Source: Fulvivirga sp. | Lineage (GTDB): Bacteria; Bacteroidota; Bacteroidia; Cytophagales; Cyclobacteriaceae | Assembly: GCA_028280565.1 (NCBI GenBank) | Contig: JANQLQ010000070.1 | Coordinates: 25,067 to 89,066, forward strand | DNA length: 64,000 bases | Direction: 5' to 3' | Shown: positions 38,601 through 45,700 of the stretch, piece by piece | How positions within the stretch are numbered: the stretch's first letter is position 1 | How the letters are laid out: the number at the start of each line of letters is the position of its first letter | Made by a program: the position numbers and the translations under genes | Notes under the pieces: model-generated | Seen by the model: the letters and a program-made list of their open reading frames with translations, nothing else | Database searches by the model: none | Told to the model about the DNA's origin: nothing

Positions 38601-38975
38601 TGTACCATAGCCTACTACTACAATCTCCTGCAACGATGTAATGTCTGGGGCCATTGTTGCATCAATGGTATTCCTGCCATTAACCGCAATTTCTTCCTCG
38701 GTATAGCCCACAAACGACATGACCAAGGTTGAATTCGGACCCGCTATGACCAGGCTGTAATTACCATTAACATCGGTAACAGTACCGTTAGTGGTACCTT
38801 TTTCCAGCACGGTGGCACCGGGAAGTCCCACGCCATTTTCATCCATGACTTTACCCGTAACGGTAAAGGTCTGCGCCGTAGCAGCAGATGCTAAGAATAA
38901 GCACCCCATGAACAGGCCAAAAAGCCCTATCGTTCTAGCTGTCGCGGCACTGTTTTTCAGTAAAATTTTGCGCAT
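35652..38975 (-). CDS. susC: SusC/RagA-family TonB-linked outer-membrane transporter
   Basis: The product has 1107 residues. The signal peptide ends near SAATAQ. A carboxypeptidase-regulatory-like beta domain follows (about 35-110: VTGKVMDENGVGLPGATVLEKGTTNGTVTDVNGNY). The TonB plug begins EIVVVGYGTQKRSDI and includes LRG-type text (IRGTGSVTSATEPLFIIDGIQ, YGSRGANGVIIVTTKTGK). A 22-strand-type barrel then ends NSVPLWQVFTASGGVNIKL. It imports oligosaccharides using proton-motive force. It is the first gene of the susCD unit, with a 600-bp upstream control region. Confidence 0.95.
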   Translation of the reverse strand: MRKILLKNSAATARTIGLFGLFMGCLFLASAATAQTFTVTGKVMDENGVGLPGATVLEKGTTNGTVTDVNGNYSLVIAGPNSTLVMSFVGYTEEEIAVNGRNTIDATMAPDITSLQEIVVVGYGTQKRSDIINAVSTIDAEQIAKTPTPSFTQALQGTVSGVQMTASNGEPGGATRIMIRGTGSVTSATEPLFIIDGIQLGAGGTDAFNFINPQDIESVTVLKDAGATAIYGSRGANGVIIVTTKTGKAGQKSLNFSFEAGATVPINDLELANADEWRSLVALGRRNSGLDDPNSDVIGNSSNAIFDTRHRPIYRDQDLYNTTNTDWVDLMQENGRYEQYTFSSSNATEKTSYFLSGQYRTQEGNFGDTQFDRYTGRLNVDFNATDYLKLGVRYSIIYENDVPRETGNNNNVVQAGGAQGNLGNRALFGTLYDGAIPVLPQTLPDGTIFDPVGRNNLTYLDRRDIANRTRERFRNIGSIFAELSPIEGLVLRAEASGSFLTGRENRFTTARVAEEETPGDYDNGEDYIFEDGLPRLEYIENEFTQSNLAATLSYTKTFKEKHNFTGLLGVERVYNGGRRISINAENASSPQEISELGPTIQPNGSFWFELNNSVFEERKLFSHFGRLTYNFDNKYYLEGTMRRDGSSVFADGNEFDWFPSVSAGWVASRESFYDLEVLNYLKLSGSYGISGNQEIPTGQDIDGFLNFARFPTNLIPGGLVQNRLASNDIRWERTSTINAALDFELFNSRISGSIGYYQSKSDDILLDIPLALSQGVYPPGGPDAVSIANVGTLKNWGWEFEISSQNISKGNFTWTTSFNISTNRNEVERLFPGFDGSPTTFTAFGGPGSAYTTVQEGAPIGEFYLPVFAGYDRDGVMLIREVDQEILEATGERVFTGRTIRNLDNAFEAHSVIQEDKTGLPTFFGGIGNTFSYKGLSIYFQFTFQGGNYIYDNMARRNVGVGQTVLRKDLVGNTWTPDNTNAEYPVLAFNSLIPVEDPNVPGEFIQERVADRSDKWLEKGDFIRLRTISLSYDFSNAISEKTNNILSGLSVFVNLQNVATFSRFDTVDPEFVQTGSNPTQRNLAQGVINSVPLWQVFTASGGVNIKL

Positions 38976-39147
38976 AAATTAGGTTGTTTACGTACTTACA
39001 ATTGCGGCAAATTCTAAGCGAATGCCCTAGATTTTGACACTATATCTTTTTTGAATGTTGAGGGTTTGCCATCATTAGGATCAAAAATGACGGCAGGTAT
39101 TTCACTATAATTTCAGTTTTTAAAGTAAAATTTTAGCGCTTCGACAA

Positions 39148-39187
39148 TCTTCCAATAATCTTTCAAAGAGTGACACTATTTTGATGA
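39148..39187 (-). promoter_or_regulatory. 40-bp conserved upstream element, copy 2 (before susC)
   Basis: Begins TCTTCC, then TTTCAAA, and ends ACTATTTTGATGA, at the same internal spacing as the copy at 33883-33922. It lies about 170-210 bp upstream of the susC start. It is probably a binding site of a regulator that coordinates transport with the surface enzymes; no hybrid two-component system is in the window. Confidence 0.55.
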
Positions 39188-39460
39188 AATCGTTTGAAAC
39201 CCGTAGAAAGGGAAGATTTTAGGTGTTCAAGGTATGTAATAGGCTCATTTTTAAGGTCCAACCGGGCGATGATATATCTGGCCGGCTAAGCCTACACAAG
39301 AGATCGTCCATTTTTCCACACCACCAGGTGCTGTCTTGGGCGAGTTTAAGGTAATTTAGATCCCGCATTTTGGATCTACCTTTTAAATTGATTGTACGAA
39401 GGTTAAAGGCAAAAAACTTGCTAGTAAAGGGCTCAAAAAAGCACTTTCGTTTTACCCAAA

Positions 39461-39497
39461 GAAAAAAGGCAGTTACAAAACCTGTTGTAACTGCCTG
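39461..39497 (-). terminator. Rho-independent terminator of the XRE gene
   Basis: Perfect stem AGGCAGTTACAA/TTGTAACTGCCT with a 6-base loop, followed on the minus strand by a run of T residues. It lies about 80 bp downstream of the XRE stop and is the strongest terminator in the window. Confidence 0.85.
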
Positions 39498-39576
39498 ATT
39501 ATCAAGAGCCCCCTGCCGGGAACAAGTATTGCATTGAAAATCAACAAGTTATATCCTAATTGTGAAGCAAAACAGG

Positions 39577-39897
39577 TCATACCTCTCCCCTATTGTAAGC
39601 TAAATCGTGATTTTTGGAGATCCTGGCTAAGATTTGCCGGATTTCTTTGACTGCATTCCTGTCTCCAGAAATGTTGAGCTGGACGCTGGTGGTAGGTGTT
39701 AGATCTGTGAAATCGTTAGGTGTGATGCCGTATAACTCCGACAGCTGGAGGATGTAGCCAAACTTGATATCCGTGATATCGCCATGCTCCCAGCGCCGGT
39801 AGCTGCTCACATCTATGCCCAAGCTATCGGCCACTCCCTGCTGGCTGATTTTAGCAGCCTTCCGATGGTGCTTAAGCATACTACCTAGTCCTTTCAT
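39577..39897 (-). CDS. XRE-family helix-turn-helix regulator
   Basis: The product has 106 residues. The N-terminal domain holds an XRE helix-turn-helix (LKHHRKAAKISQQGVADSLGIDVSSYRRWEHGD), of the Cro/CI type. The C-terminal part (about 65-106) is short and may mediate dimer formation. It is transcribed away from the small lipoprotein gene across a 158-bp gap and ends in its own terminator. It may control its neighbours or itself; no target is visible. Confidence 0.8.
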   Translation of the reverse strand: MKGLGSMLKHHRKAAKISQQGVADSLGIDVSSYRRWEHGDITDIKFGYILQLSELYGITPNDFTDLTPTTSVQLNISGDRNAVKEIRQILARISKNHDLAYNRGEV

Positions 39898-40055
39898 AAC
39901 CGCTCAAAAGTGAGTGCTAATATAGCAAAAATGCGCGGTCATTAGTAGCGATTTGTATTAATACGTATGTGGATTTACTAACATGTCCTTCGTTCGTAGA
40001 GGACAACCAATTATTTTAGAAGACAGAATACATTTCACATTTAAATTCTAAGACA

Positions 40056-40229
40056 ATGAAAAAGCTTTCTATCCTTCTTTTCGCCCTCTTGATGGTATTT
40101 GTACTAGGCACAGTGACAAGTTGTAACGATGAAACCTACGAAGGTGTAGAAGATACACTCCTTGAAACGGGTGGAGATGGGCAGGATCCTAAAGACAACA
40201 ACAATCCCCCTGCAGGCATAAGGGATTAA
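40056..40229 (+). CDS. Small lipoprotein of 57 residues
   Basis: ATG at 40056, TAA at 40227-40229. The leader MKKLSILLFALLMVFVLG is followed by a lipobox TSC (Cys23). The mature part is short and acidic (EDTLLETGGDGQDPKDNNNPP). It has no recognised family. It is closely followed by a hairpin with six T residues. It may be an outer-membrane lipoprotein expressed on its own. Confidence 0.6.
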   Translation: MKKLSILLFALLMVFVLGTVTSCNDETYEGVEDTLLETGGDGQDPKDNNNPPAGIRD

Positions 40230-40258
40230 AAACATTGCAAATGCAAGTTTTTTCTTAC

Positions 40259-40286
40259 AAGGCTGGCCTTCCGTCCGGCCTTTTTT
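40259..40286 (+). terminator. Terminator after the small lipoprotein gene
   Basis: Stem AAGGCTGG/CCGGCCTT (one G-T pair) with an 8-base loop and a T6 run. A weaker TTGC/GCAA hairpin with a T-run lies just upstream (about 40236-40253). Confidence 0.75.
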
Positions 40287-40329
40287 CTTATCTTAAAATC
40301 ACCTGATTGTTAAAAACTGTCCTGCAAAT

Positions 40330-41553
40330 ATGAAATTACCAGTCTACCTGTCGGCTTTAGTTCTGTTTTCTATTTTATTTTGTTATAGAGCTCCCGGGAA
40401 GAGCACAAACGAGCCTGGCGAAGGCTTTGAAAGTGAATATGATAACGCTTACAAATCCTTGGCGATCCCAGATGCCCAACGTGCGGTGAGCCTTGCCCAT
40501 ACTTCCTATCAAAAAGGAAAGGCATACCACTTGTTGGGGTATATTTATCGTAATAAGGGGGACTACATCCAGGCCACGAAGCAATTTTTAAAGGCAGAAA
40601 GCGCTTATCATCGTGCCGATGCCAAAGCCCTGCAGGCGGACATATGCGAAAAACTAGGCGTTATATTTTACAAGACATTGAACTACCGCAATTCTCTTCT
40701 TTTTTATAACAAAACCTTACATCTAAGAAAAGAGCTGAACAGCCCTAAAAAGGCAGATACGATGTTTAACATAGGATTATCTTACCACAAGCTGGGAAGG
40801 TATGACAGTGCCGTCACCTATTTGTTTGCCGCGGCTGATGAATATGAAGCACAGGGAAAGGATGAGGACGTCTCCGATGCCCTTCACCAGGTAGGCTTTA
40901 TACAGCACGACATTGAAGATTATGACAAGGCGATAAGCTACTACCTAAAGTCACTTGATATCGCCACGCAGCTGCAGGATACTACCAACCTAGCCAGGAT
41001 CAACAATGACATTGGCATGACCTACCTGGCCACTGGAAACCTGCCGGCAGCGGAAGTTTATTTAGGCCGATCATTGGCGATCAAAACCGCAATGCAAGAC
41101 AGTGCCCTCCTGATCAGTACATACTCTAACCTCGGCGAGCTCGCGCTACAACGTGGCGACACGGCCACAGCTCACCAGTACTACGGGCTGGCAGCCTCTC
41201 ATTGGCAACCGGGAAACATATCTGAACATGCGGTGGATGCCATTGCCTGGCTCATCGAACAACAGGTAGGAAACATAGCCAACCTAAGCATAGACCTGGC
41301 TACCATCACCCGTGATGTATATGCAAACAATCGTGAGCTCACCAAGATGAAACTATTTTTTGAAGGACAGCTGGCCACACGCCTGCACGAAAATCAAAAG
41401 AGAAAAGCTGCACTACAGGCTGAAAAAATAAAGTGGGCAATAGGTATTGGCCTGGTTTTGTTAATTTTAATGGCGTTTGGAATCAGGTACTATCGCAGGT
41501 CTAGGCGCAACGAACGTAAGCTCACTATGATTAGACGCATAGCCATGCGTTAG
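40330..41553 (+). CDS. TPR-repeat protein with C-terminal membrane anchor
   Basis: The product has 407 residues with a short N-terminal hydrophobic leader. It carries about six to seven tetratricopeptide repeats (for example AKALQADICEKLGVIFYKTLNYRNSLLFYNKTL and DALHQVGFIQHDIEDYDKAISYYLKSLDIA). A coiled segment precedes a single membrane helix (IGIGLVLLILMAFGIRYY) and a short basic tail. The arrangement matches Bacteroidota sensor kinases of the TPR type, but the kinase domain is absent, so it may be a scaffold or a truncated sensor. The cytoplasmic tail is only about 17 residues long. It is followed 14 bp later by the AbiH gene. Confidence 0.72.
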   Translation: MKLPVYLSALVLFSILFCYRAPGKSTNEPGEGFESEYDNAYKSLAIPDAQRAVSLAHTSYQKGKAYHLLGYIYRNKGDYIQATKQFLKAESAYHRADAKALQADICEKLGVIFYKTLNYRNSLLFYNKTLHLRKELNSPKKADTMFNIGLSYHKLGRYDSAVTYLFAAADEYEAQGKDEDVSDALHQVGFIQHDIEDYDKAISYYLKSLDIATQLQDTTNLARINNDIGMTYLATGNLPAAEVYLGRSLAIKTAMQDSALLISTYSNLGELALQRGDTATAHQYYGLAASHWQPGNISEHAVDAIAWLIEQQVGNIANLSIDLATITRDVYANNRELTKMKLFFEGQLATRLHENQKRKAALQAEKIKWAIGIGLVLLILMAFGIRYYRRSRRNERKLTMIRRIAMR

Positions 41554-41567
41554 TAGAATATAACTTA

Positions 41568-42587
41568 ATGAAAAAGCTCTATCTTATAGGTAACGGATTT
41601 GACCTGGCCCATGGAATCCGAACTGGTTACAATGATCTTTTAGACTGGTACAAAAAAAGGGTAATGACAAACGTTCGACAAAGAGATTGGCACAAAGATG
41701 TTTTTTTACATGCTAAATTGTATTCTAATCGTAACCTCCGTGGGCATTCCGTGCGTCATAATTGTCCAAGTGATTTCAACGCCTTAATAGCTTCACAGGA
41801 CTTGGTAAAAGTTAAAAGCGAATTTTTTAATGATCTGTTAAGCTCTCACAGGGAACGAAATTGGGTCGATATAGAAAGCTTCTATTTTGAAAGCTTGAAG
41901 CAAATTGCTGAGATACCAAAGTCAAAGATATCGGCTTCAGATCGGCTTCAAAAGGTTGAAAATCTGAACAAACAGTTTCAAGGTATCCAAGATTTATTGG
42001 TAAAGTATCTCCAGACTTTAAAACGGAATGTCGAACCTATTCCAGCATTTCTAAAGTTATTCGACGCAAACACCCATCAAAAATTGTTTCTCAATTTCAA
42101 CTATACCAACACCCTTGATTCATACGTAGAGAGATTCATAAACAGTAAAAAAGTGACTCAAGTCGCCAATATTCATGGTCAATTGGGAGAAAAGGAAAAT
42201 CCAATAATATTTGGATACGGGGATCAACACGATGAAATCTATACCATCTTAGAAAATTTTAATGAATTTGAATATATAAAGTTTATTAAGTACCCTAAAT
42301 ACCCCCTATCAGATGGTTTTCAAAAGTTAACCCAGTTCATCAATAAGTCATATGAAAAATTTACCGTAGACATTATAGGTCATTCCTGCGGTCTTTCTGA
42401 TAGAACATTGCTCCGTGAAATTTTGGAAAACAAGAATTGCCACAGTGTCTCTATTCATTACTATCCAGATAAAAACGACTTTGAACGTAAATCATCTGCA
42501 CTAACAAGACACTTTCAGGATAAAATCGTCTTTCTTAAAAACATTCAACCATTTAATACCAGGTTGCGATGTCCACAAGCTAAGTAA
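41568..42587 (+). CDS. AbiH-family abortive-infection protein
   Basis: The product has 339 residues. It opens MKKLYLIGNGFDLAHGIRTGYNDLL, the AbiH signature (I-G-N-G-F-D-L-A-H-G), and continues with FLNFNYTNTLDSYV and NIHGQLGE, then IIGHSCGLSDRTLLREI. AbiH was described as a phage abortive-infection protein of lactococci; the mechanism is not well defined. It lies on the phage-facing side of the junction, in an A+T-rich stretch unlike its neighbours, which suggests a cargo gene of the element. It ends just before a terminator. Confidence 0.82.
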   Translation: MKKLYLIGNGFDLAHGIRTGYNDLLDWYKKRVMTNVRQRDWHKDVFLHAKLYSNRNLRGHSVRHNCPSDFNALIASQDLVKVKSEFFNDLLSSHRERNWVDIESFYFESLKQIAEIPKSKISASDRLQKVENLNKQFQGIQDLLVKYLQTLKRNVEPIPAFLKLFDANTHQKLFLNFNYTNTLDSYVERFINSKKVTQVANIHGQLGEKENPIIFGYGDQHDEIYTILENFNEFEYIKFIKYPKYPLSDGFQKLTQFINKSYEKFTVDIIGHSCGLSDRTLLREILENKNCHSVSIHYYPDKNDFERKSSALTRHFQDKIVFLKNIQPFNTRLRCPQAK

Positions 42588-42597
42588 ATGAAAAGTG

Positions 42598-42626
42598 TAG
42601 GCTCAAACAAATAGCCTATTATTTTT
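42598..42626 (+). terminator. Terminator after the abiH-type gene
   Basis: Stem TAGGCT/AGCCTA with a 9-base loop and a downstream TTATTTTTC tract on the plus strand. It overlaps the stop of the convergent small gene at 42619. Confidence 0.65.
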
Positions 42627-42834
42627 CGTTAAGGTGACTAGTTCTTCTTACGATAATTTCACATTTTGATATCAATTCAATTTCCCTGTATGGTTCTTCC
42701 TTTTGGCGACCATTACTATCTTTAACCCAATACATTAAAAGAGGAGCTTGATGTACAATAGTGACAAGTTCCCATGTCCCTTTAATGTAAACTTGCTTCC
42801 CTCGTTTATATCTATGTTTCTGGATTCTCAACAA
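42619..42834 (-). CDS. Small hypothetical protein next to the phage repressor
   Basis: The product has 71 basic residues (RIQKHRYKRGKQVYIKGTWELVTIVHQAPLLMYWVKD). It resembles SH3-like small phage proteins in its beta-rich, W-containing layout. It starts only 3 bp after the repressor stop, so it is cotranscribed with the repressor. Function unknown. Confidence 0.5.
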   Translation of the reverse strand: MLRIQKHRYKRGKQVYIKGTWELVTIVHQAPLLMYWVKDSNGRQKEEPYREIELISKCEIIVRRTSHLNEK

Positions 42835-42836
42835 GA

Positions 42837-43208
42837 TTATTTCTTCTTATCCAAAGCCAGCTCCAGTATCTCATTAAGCTTTGCCTGCAGGGCTATTTTA
42901 TCATCTTTTAGCTGGCTTATCTCATCTTTCAGCTTATCAATGGTCTTTTGCAGTATTGAAACCTTATTACCATATTCTACATTTGACTCACGCAACACAA
43001 GTTCCTCTGGAGCGAGTATGAGTTCATCTAATGTAACGCCGAATTTTTCGGCAAAGTAAATGAGGGTTTCAATCTTAGGCTGCGTCTTACTACCCTCGTA
43101 ATCGCCAATTGTTGCCCTAGAAACGCCCAATTCCGCACTTAAATCGATTTGACCGAGGCCTTCACCCTTCCTGAGCTTATATAAATTGGGGCCGAAATTG
43201 TTTTTCAT
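42837..43208 (-). CDS. CI-like phage repressor (XRE family)
   Basis: The start is at 43208 (MKNNFGPNLYKLRKGEG), because the extra 39 upstream codons show no family similarity. The 123-residue product has an XRE helix-turn-helix (IDLSAELGVSRATIGDYEGSKTQPKIETLIYFAEKFG), then a coiled coil (KVSILQKTIDKLKDEISQLKDDKIALQAKLNEILELALDKK). The coiled coil suggests dimer binding at the palindrome next door. It is transcribed away from the early genes, as expected of a lysogeny repressor controlling itself and the lytic promoter. A peptidase domain is absent, so SOS-type self-cleavage is unlikely. Confidence 0.8.
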   Translation of the reverse strand: MKNNFGPNLYKLRKGEGLGQIDLSAELGVSRATIGDYEGSKTQPKIETLIYFAEKFGVTLDELILAPEELVLRESNVEYGNKVSILQKTIDKLKDEISQLKDDKIALQAKLNEILELALDKKK

Positions 43209-43270
43209 AATAAGTATTTTTCCAGCTTTTGCCGAATAAACTTGTATACGCAGAGAATATCCTACATATT

Positions 43271-43304
43271 TGTTACGCATTGTTACGCATAAATGCGAAT
43301 CAAT
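43271..43304. promoter_or_regulatory. Operator-like repeats between repressor and early genes
   Basis: TGTTACGCAT occurs twice in tandem (43271-43280 and 43281-43290). The second copy forms an imperfect palindrome, ATTGTTACGCAT-AA-ATGCGAATCAAT (43279-43304), matching outside a 3-bp core. It lies 25 bp before the first early gene and 63 bp before the repressor start, the expected place for a lysis/lysogeny operator. Confidence 0.6.
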
Positions 43305-43328
43305 CCAAATTACAAATAATAACAAACT

Positions 43329-43577
43329 ATGCCAGCATCAAAAAAAGAAAAGGAACAATGTGAGGCCATTTTGGCCAAAATCAGTGACTTGGTGCCCGGC
43401 CACTATGTTCAATCCGTCCAAGAGCGGATGAAAAAAATCGGCTGGGAAGTATCTACACCTGAACAGATCCGCAATGTCCGGCAAGGCCGTGTAGCAGATC
43501 TGCGTATCGTCTCCTGCCTGCAGGAAATCACCAAAGAGCATTGGGCGGAGCGTGGAGTTAATGTAAAGGTAGCCTGA
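43329..43577 (+). CDS. Phage early small protein
   Basis: The product has 82 residues. Helical content is high (KKEKEQCEAILAKISDLVPGHYVQSVQERMKKIGW), and the end (DLRIVSCLQEITKEHWAERG) suits a small DNA-binding or protein-binding factor. It is the first gene of the early operon, 25 bp after the operator. Because the first lytic gene often encodes a Cro-like or antirepressor protein, that role is possible but not shown by a motif. Confidence 0.6.
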   Translation: MPASKKEKEQCEAILAKISDLVPGHYVQSVQERMKKIGWEVSTPEQIRNVRQGRVADLRIVSCLQEITKEHWAERGVNVKVA

Positions 43578-43579
43578 TC

Positions 43580-43837
43580 ATGATCGCCGAAAAGCTCGAA
43601 CCATTGGTAAAGCAGCGCGAGCAATCGTATCGAAAGGCTTACTTCAATCAAGCGCAAAAACTGTTCGCCATTAGCCAGTTAAAGAATGTGATTGACTATT
43701 GCAGAGGCAAACCAGAAAACCAACAGCTGAACTGCATAAGGCCCTACAAACACCATATCCAGGAGATCCTGCCGAGCCGCTTCAGCCGGTTCAAAGGCAT
43801 CCGGGAAAAACTTTCCAACCTAATCGAAAAGCTATGA
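43580..43837 (+). CDS. Phage early small protein
   Basis: The product has 85 residues, starting 2 bp after the previous stop. It is basic and helical (REQSYRKAYFNQAQKLFAISQLKNVIDYCRGK) with no family recognised. Its stop overlaps the next ATG (ATGA), so it is translated as part of a coupled block. Confidence 0.6.
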   Translation: MIAEKLEPLVKQREQSYRKAYFNQAQKLFAISQLKNVIDYCRGKPENQQLNCIRPYKHHIQEILPSRFSRFKGIREKLSNLIEKL

Positions 43838-44028
43838 AACTAGGAAAATTCTACGTCCTGCCGGACATAGTCACCGCCATAGATTGTGGTGTGCCCGAGC
43901 CGGTGTTCGATGCTCATATCAAGGGCAAAAAAGTAAGGCCGCTCGCCACCAGCGGGAATGACAGGGTGGTATGTACAGACGCCGCCGGCCAGCTCTTCTA
44001 CGTGGATCGCAAATTCTTAAAAGGCTGA
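43834..44028 (+). CDS. Phage early small protein
   Basis: The start is at 43834, overlapping the previous stop. The product has 64 residues and opens MKLGKFYVLPDIVTAIDCGVPEPVFDAHIKGKK. The layout recalls excisionase/MerR-like small DNA-binding proteins (DIVTAIDCGV), but the evidence is weak. Function unknown. Confidence 0.55.
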   Translation: MKLGKFYVLPDIVTAIDCGVPEPVFDAHIKGKKVRPLATSGNDRVVCTDAAGQLFYVDRKFLKG

Positions 44029-44031
44029 GCC

Positions 44032-44229
44032 ATGGAGCATTTTATGGACAGGCTCTGGAGAGAAAACATAGAGAACGATCTTAAGCTGCATCGACAGCTG
44101 GTACAACTTAAAAAGAGGTTCTTCTACGATGACAAAAAGCTGGCCATGCTATCTGAAGAGATAGAAAGCCTGGAAACTACACTACTTGAGCAGGTCCCGT
44201 GTGACCTGCTGGAGAATTTACCCATTTAA
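44032..44229 (+). CDS. Phage early small protein, coiled-coil
   Basis: The product has 65 residues, mostly helical with heptad spacing (LHRQLVQLKKRFFYDDKKLAMLSEEIESLETTLLEQV). It starts 3 bp after the preceding stop. No family recognised. Confidence 0.5.
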   Translation: MEHFMDRLWRENIENDLKLHRQLVQLKKRFFYDDKKLAMLSEEIESLETTLLEQVPCDLLENLPI

Positions 44230-44242
44230 ACAAAAACTAACT

Positions 44243-44596
44243 ATGAACATGATACGTGTCATTAGGCTTTCCGTATTGGTAGTAGGCATAATCATTAGTG
44301 CAGCATGCCTATTGCCGTTTGTGATCTTAGCCTCAATCAACACTGGGTATGATTATCTAGCCAAGGGTATACAGGGTGTGATAAAGTCGATCCGCCAGTA
44401 CCTAAGTCGTAAAACCTATACGTATTGGATGTGTAAATATGGCAGTAGGTTTCATATCATACCGTGTTTTTCAATTGCCATAGAGGACCTTGGCTTCCAA
44501 GATGATTACAGCGCTTTGTGTATCGAAATCGGGTGGTTAAACCGCTGGTGTGCTATCGAGATAGTGCTAAAAAGAAGGGGGGTGCACCATGGTTAA
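44243..44596 (+). CDS. Phage early membrane protein
   Basis: The start is at 44243 (the longer frame begins in the end of the preceding gene). The product has 117 residues with one N-terminal membrane helix (VIRLSVLVVGIIISAACLLPFVIL), then a soluble part with cysteines. Function unknown. Confidence 0.5.
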   Translation: MNMIRVIRLSVLVVGIIISAACLLPFVILASINTGYDYLAKGIQGVIKSIRQYLSRKTYTYWMCKYGSRFHIIPCFSIAIEDLGFQDDYSALCIEIGWLNRWCAIEIVLKRRGVHHG

Positions 44597-44744
44597 CAGC
44601 AAACTCACTACCCGCTCGCTATTGATCCACAACATTATCAATATGCGACAGGCCTCGGAAAGTATCATTTTCTCCAAGAGTAAGGAGATCGTGGCCATCA
44701 CCATCCGCACATTCCAGGACGAACTTAAACGATATCGGTCATAA
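44589..44744 (+). CDS. Phage early 51-residue protein
   Basis: ATG at 44589 inside the end of the previous gene; TAA at 44742-44744. The protein (MVNSKLTTRSLLIHNIINMRQASESI, then EIVAITIRTFQDELKRYRS) is basic and helical. It fits the packed early operon (8-bp overlap upstream, 10-bp gap downstream). No family recognised. Confidence 0.45.
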   Translation: MVNSKLTTRSLLIHNIINMRQASESIIFSKSKEIVAITIRTFQDELKRYRS

Positions 44745-44754
44745 CAAGGTAACC

Positions 44755-45462
44755 ATGCGAAAATTTAAGCCTAAATGCTACATAGTGTATCCAACAAACA
44801 TGGTGTATGAAATGACCTGGCCAAGTGATTGGGGGAATGTCTGCCCTGCAAACCTTTCACCCATGCTTAGTGAAGTTCTAAAGGTTAAGGCCATTGGCAG
44901 CGAGATAAAATTGATCTGGAACGCATCACATAGGCATGCAGTCGTGAAGGACAATAATGTTACCTACCAGCAGTTGGAAGACTACTTAAAAGCCGACTGC
45001 TCATTGTTGTCCTTTCAATCAGTACGTACCCGAACAAAAGCGGTTAAGGCTATTGAAAAAATGGGTGGTAAAGGCTTTATCTGCATTGACAGCTATCGGG
45101 AGGTTATCCTTAGCCAAGCGCATTATCATGTTAACAAATCTTTCCCTTTACCAGCTCAAAAGATGGAAATAGCATCAACACCGGAACCGATAATCCACGA
45201 ACTGAAAACATCACCTCAACATTTTAATGCTATAATGTTCGGTTTCAAGGCTTTTGAGATAAGGAAGAACGATAGAGATTTCCAGGTAGGGCATTACCTC
45301 CGCCTAAAGGAATGGTACAAGGATCAAGGGTATAGTGGAGATCAAATAGTAAAACGAATCAAGTACATCGTTTACGGTGGTCAATTCGGACTCCACAAGG
45401 ATTATGTAGTGATGCAATTAGAAGACGATCCTATTGGTCCCTTAGGGAAGTTGAAGAGTTAA
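44755..45462 (+). CDS. DUF3850 (ASCH/PUA-like) domain protein with N-terminal extension
   Basis: The product has 235 residues. The C-terminal part (about 140-235) carries the DUF3850 pattern HELKTSPQHFNAIMFGFKAFEIRKNDRDFQVGHYLRLKEW and a conserved GGQFGLHKDYVVMQL end, typical of phage and mobile-element proteins with a PUA/ASCH-type RNA-binding fold. The first 140 residues have no recognised domain and contain KCYIVYPTNMVYEMTW. The fusion is uncommon to my knowledge. It may bind RNA or a modified nucleotide; the target is unknown. Confidence 0.72.
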   Translation: MRKFKPKCYIVYPTNMVYEMTWPSDWGNVCPANLSPMLSEVLKVKAIGSEIKLIWNASHRHAVVKDNNVTYQQLEDYLKADCSLLSFQSVRTRTKAVKAIEKMGGKGFICIDSYREVILSQAHYHVNKSFPLPAQKMEIASTPEPIIHELKTSPQHFNAIMFGFKAFEIRKNDRDFQVGHYLRLKEWYKDQGYSGDQIVKRIKYIVYGGQFGLHKDYVVMQLEDDPIGPLGKLKS

Positions 45463-45475
45463 AAAGAAGAACACC

Positions 45476-45685
45476 ATGAGAGCAATCTATAGACTAGCCG
45501 GCGAGAAGTACTGGAAAGTCAAAGGCCGAAGAGTAGTAGAAGTAAATTTCGAAGACAGCGATATGGTCATGATCGTGTTTCACAAATTCAGCTGGTTACA
45601 CCACAAAAAAATGGGTGTAGTGATCCGTAAAAGCGACTTCGATAAAGCATTTAATAAGGCACTTAGAATCATCAAAAAACAATAA
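45476..45685 (+). CDS. Phage early small protein
   Basis: The product has 69 residues, basic and aromatic (YWKVKGRRVVEVNF, FHKFSWLHHKKMGVVIRKSDFDKAF). It lies 13 bp after the DUF3850 gene and 15 bp before the primase-helicase gene. No family recognised. Confidence 0.5.
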   Translation: MRAIYRLAGEKYWKVKGRRVVEVNFEDSDMVMIVFHKFSWLHHKKMGVVIRKSDFDKAFNKALRIIKKQ

Positions 45686-45700
45686 TCATTATCCGGACAT

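Larger units (their letters stand above)
38976..39576. other. 601-bp control region upstream of susC
   Basis: No coding sequence is supported. It contains the second copy of the 40-bp element (39148-39187), an A+T-rich stretch nearer the susC start, and the terminator of the XRE gene (39461-39497). No precise TAnnTTTG promoter was found at the expected distance. Confidence 0.5.

Noticed and set aside
40056..42587. The XRE, lipoprotein, TPR and AbiH genes as proven parts of the phage element
   Set aside because: No attachment site or integrase was found, so the left border is undefined; only AbiH is argued as possible cargo.
43209..43325. N-terminal extension of the CI-like repressor up to 43325
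   Set aside because: The extra residues have no family similarity, and the operator-like repeats lie within this stretch.
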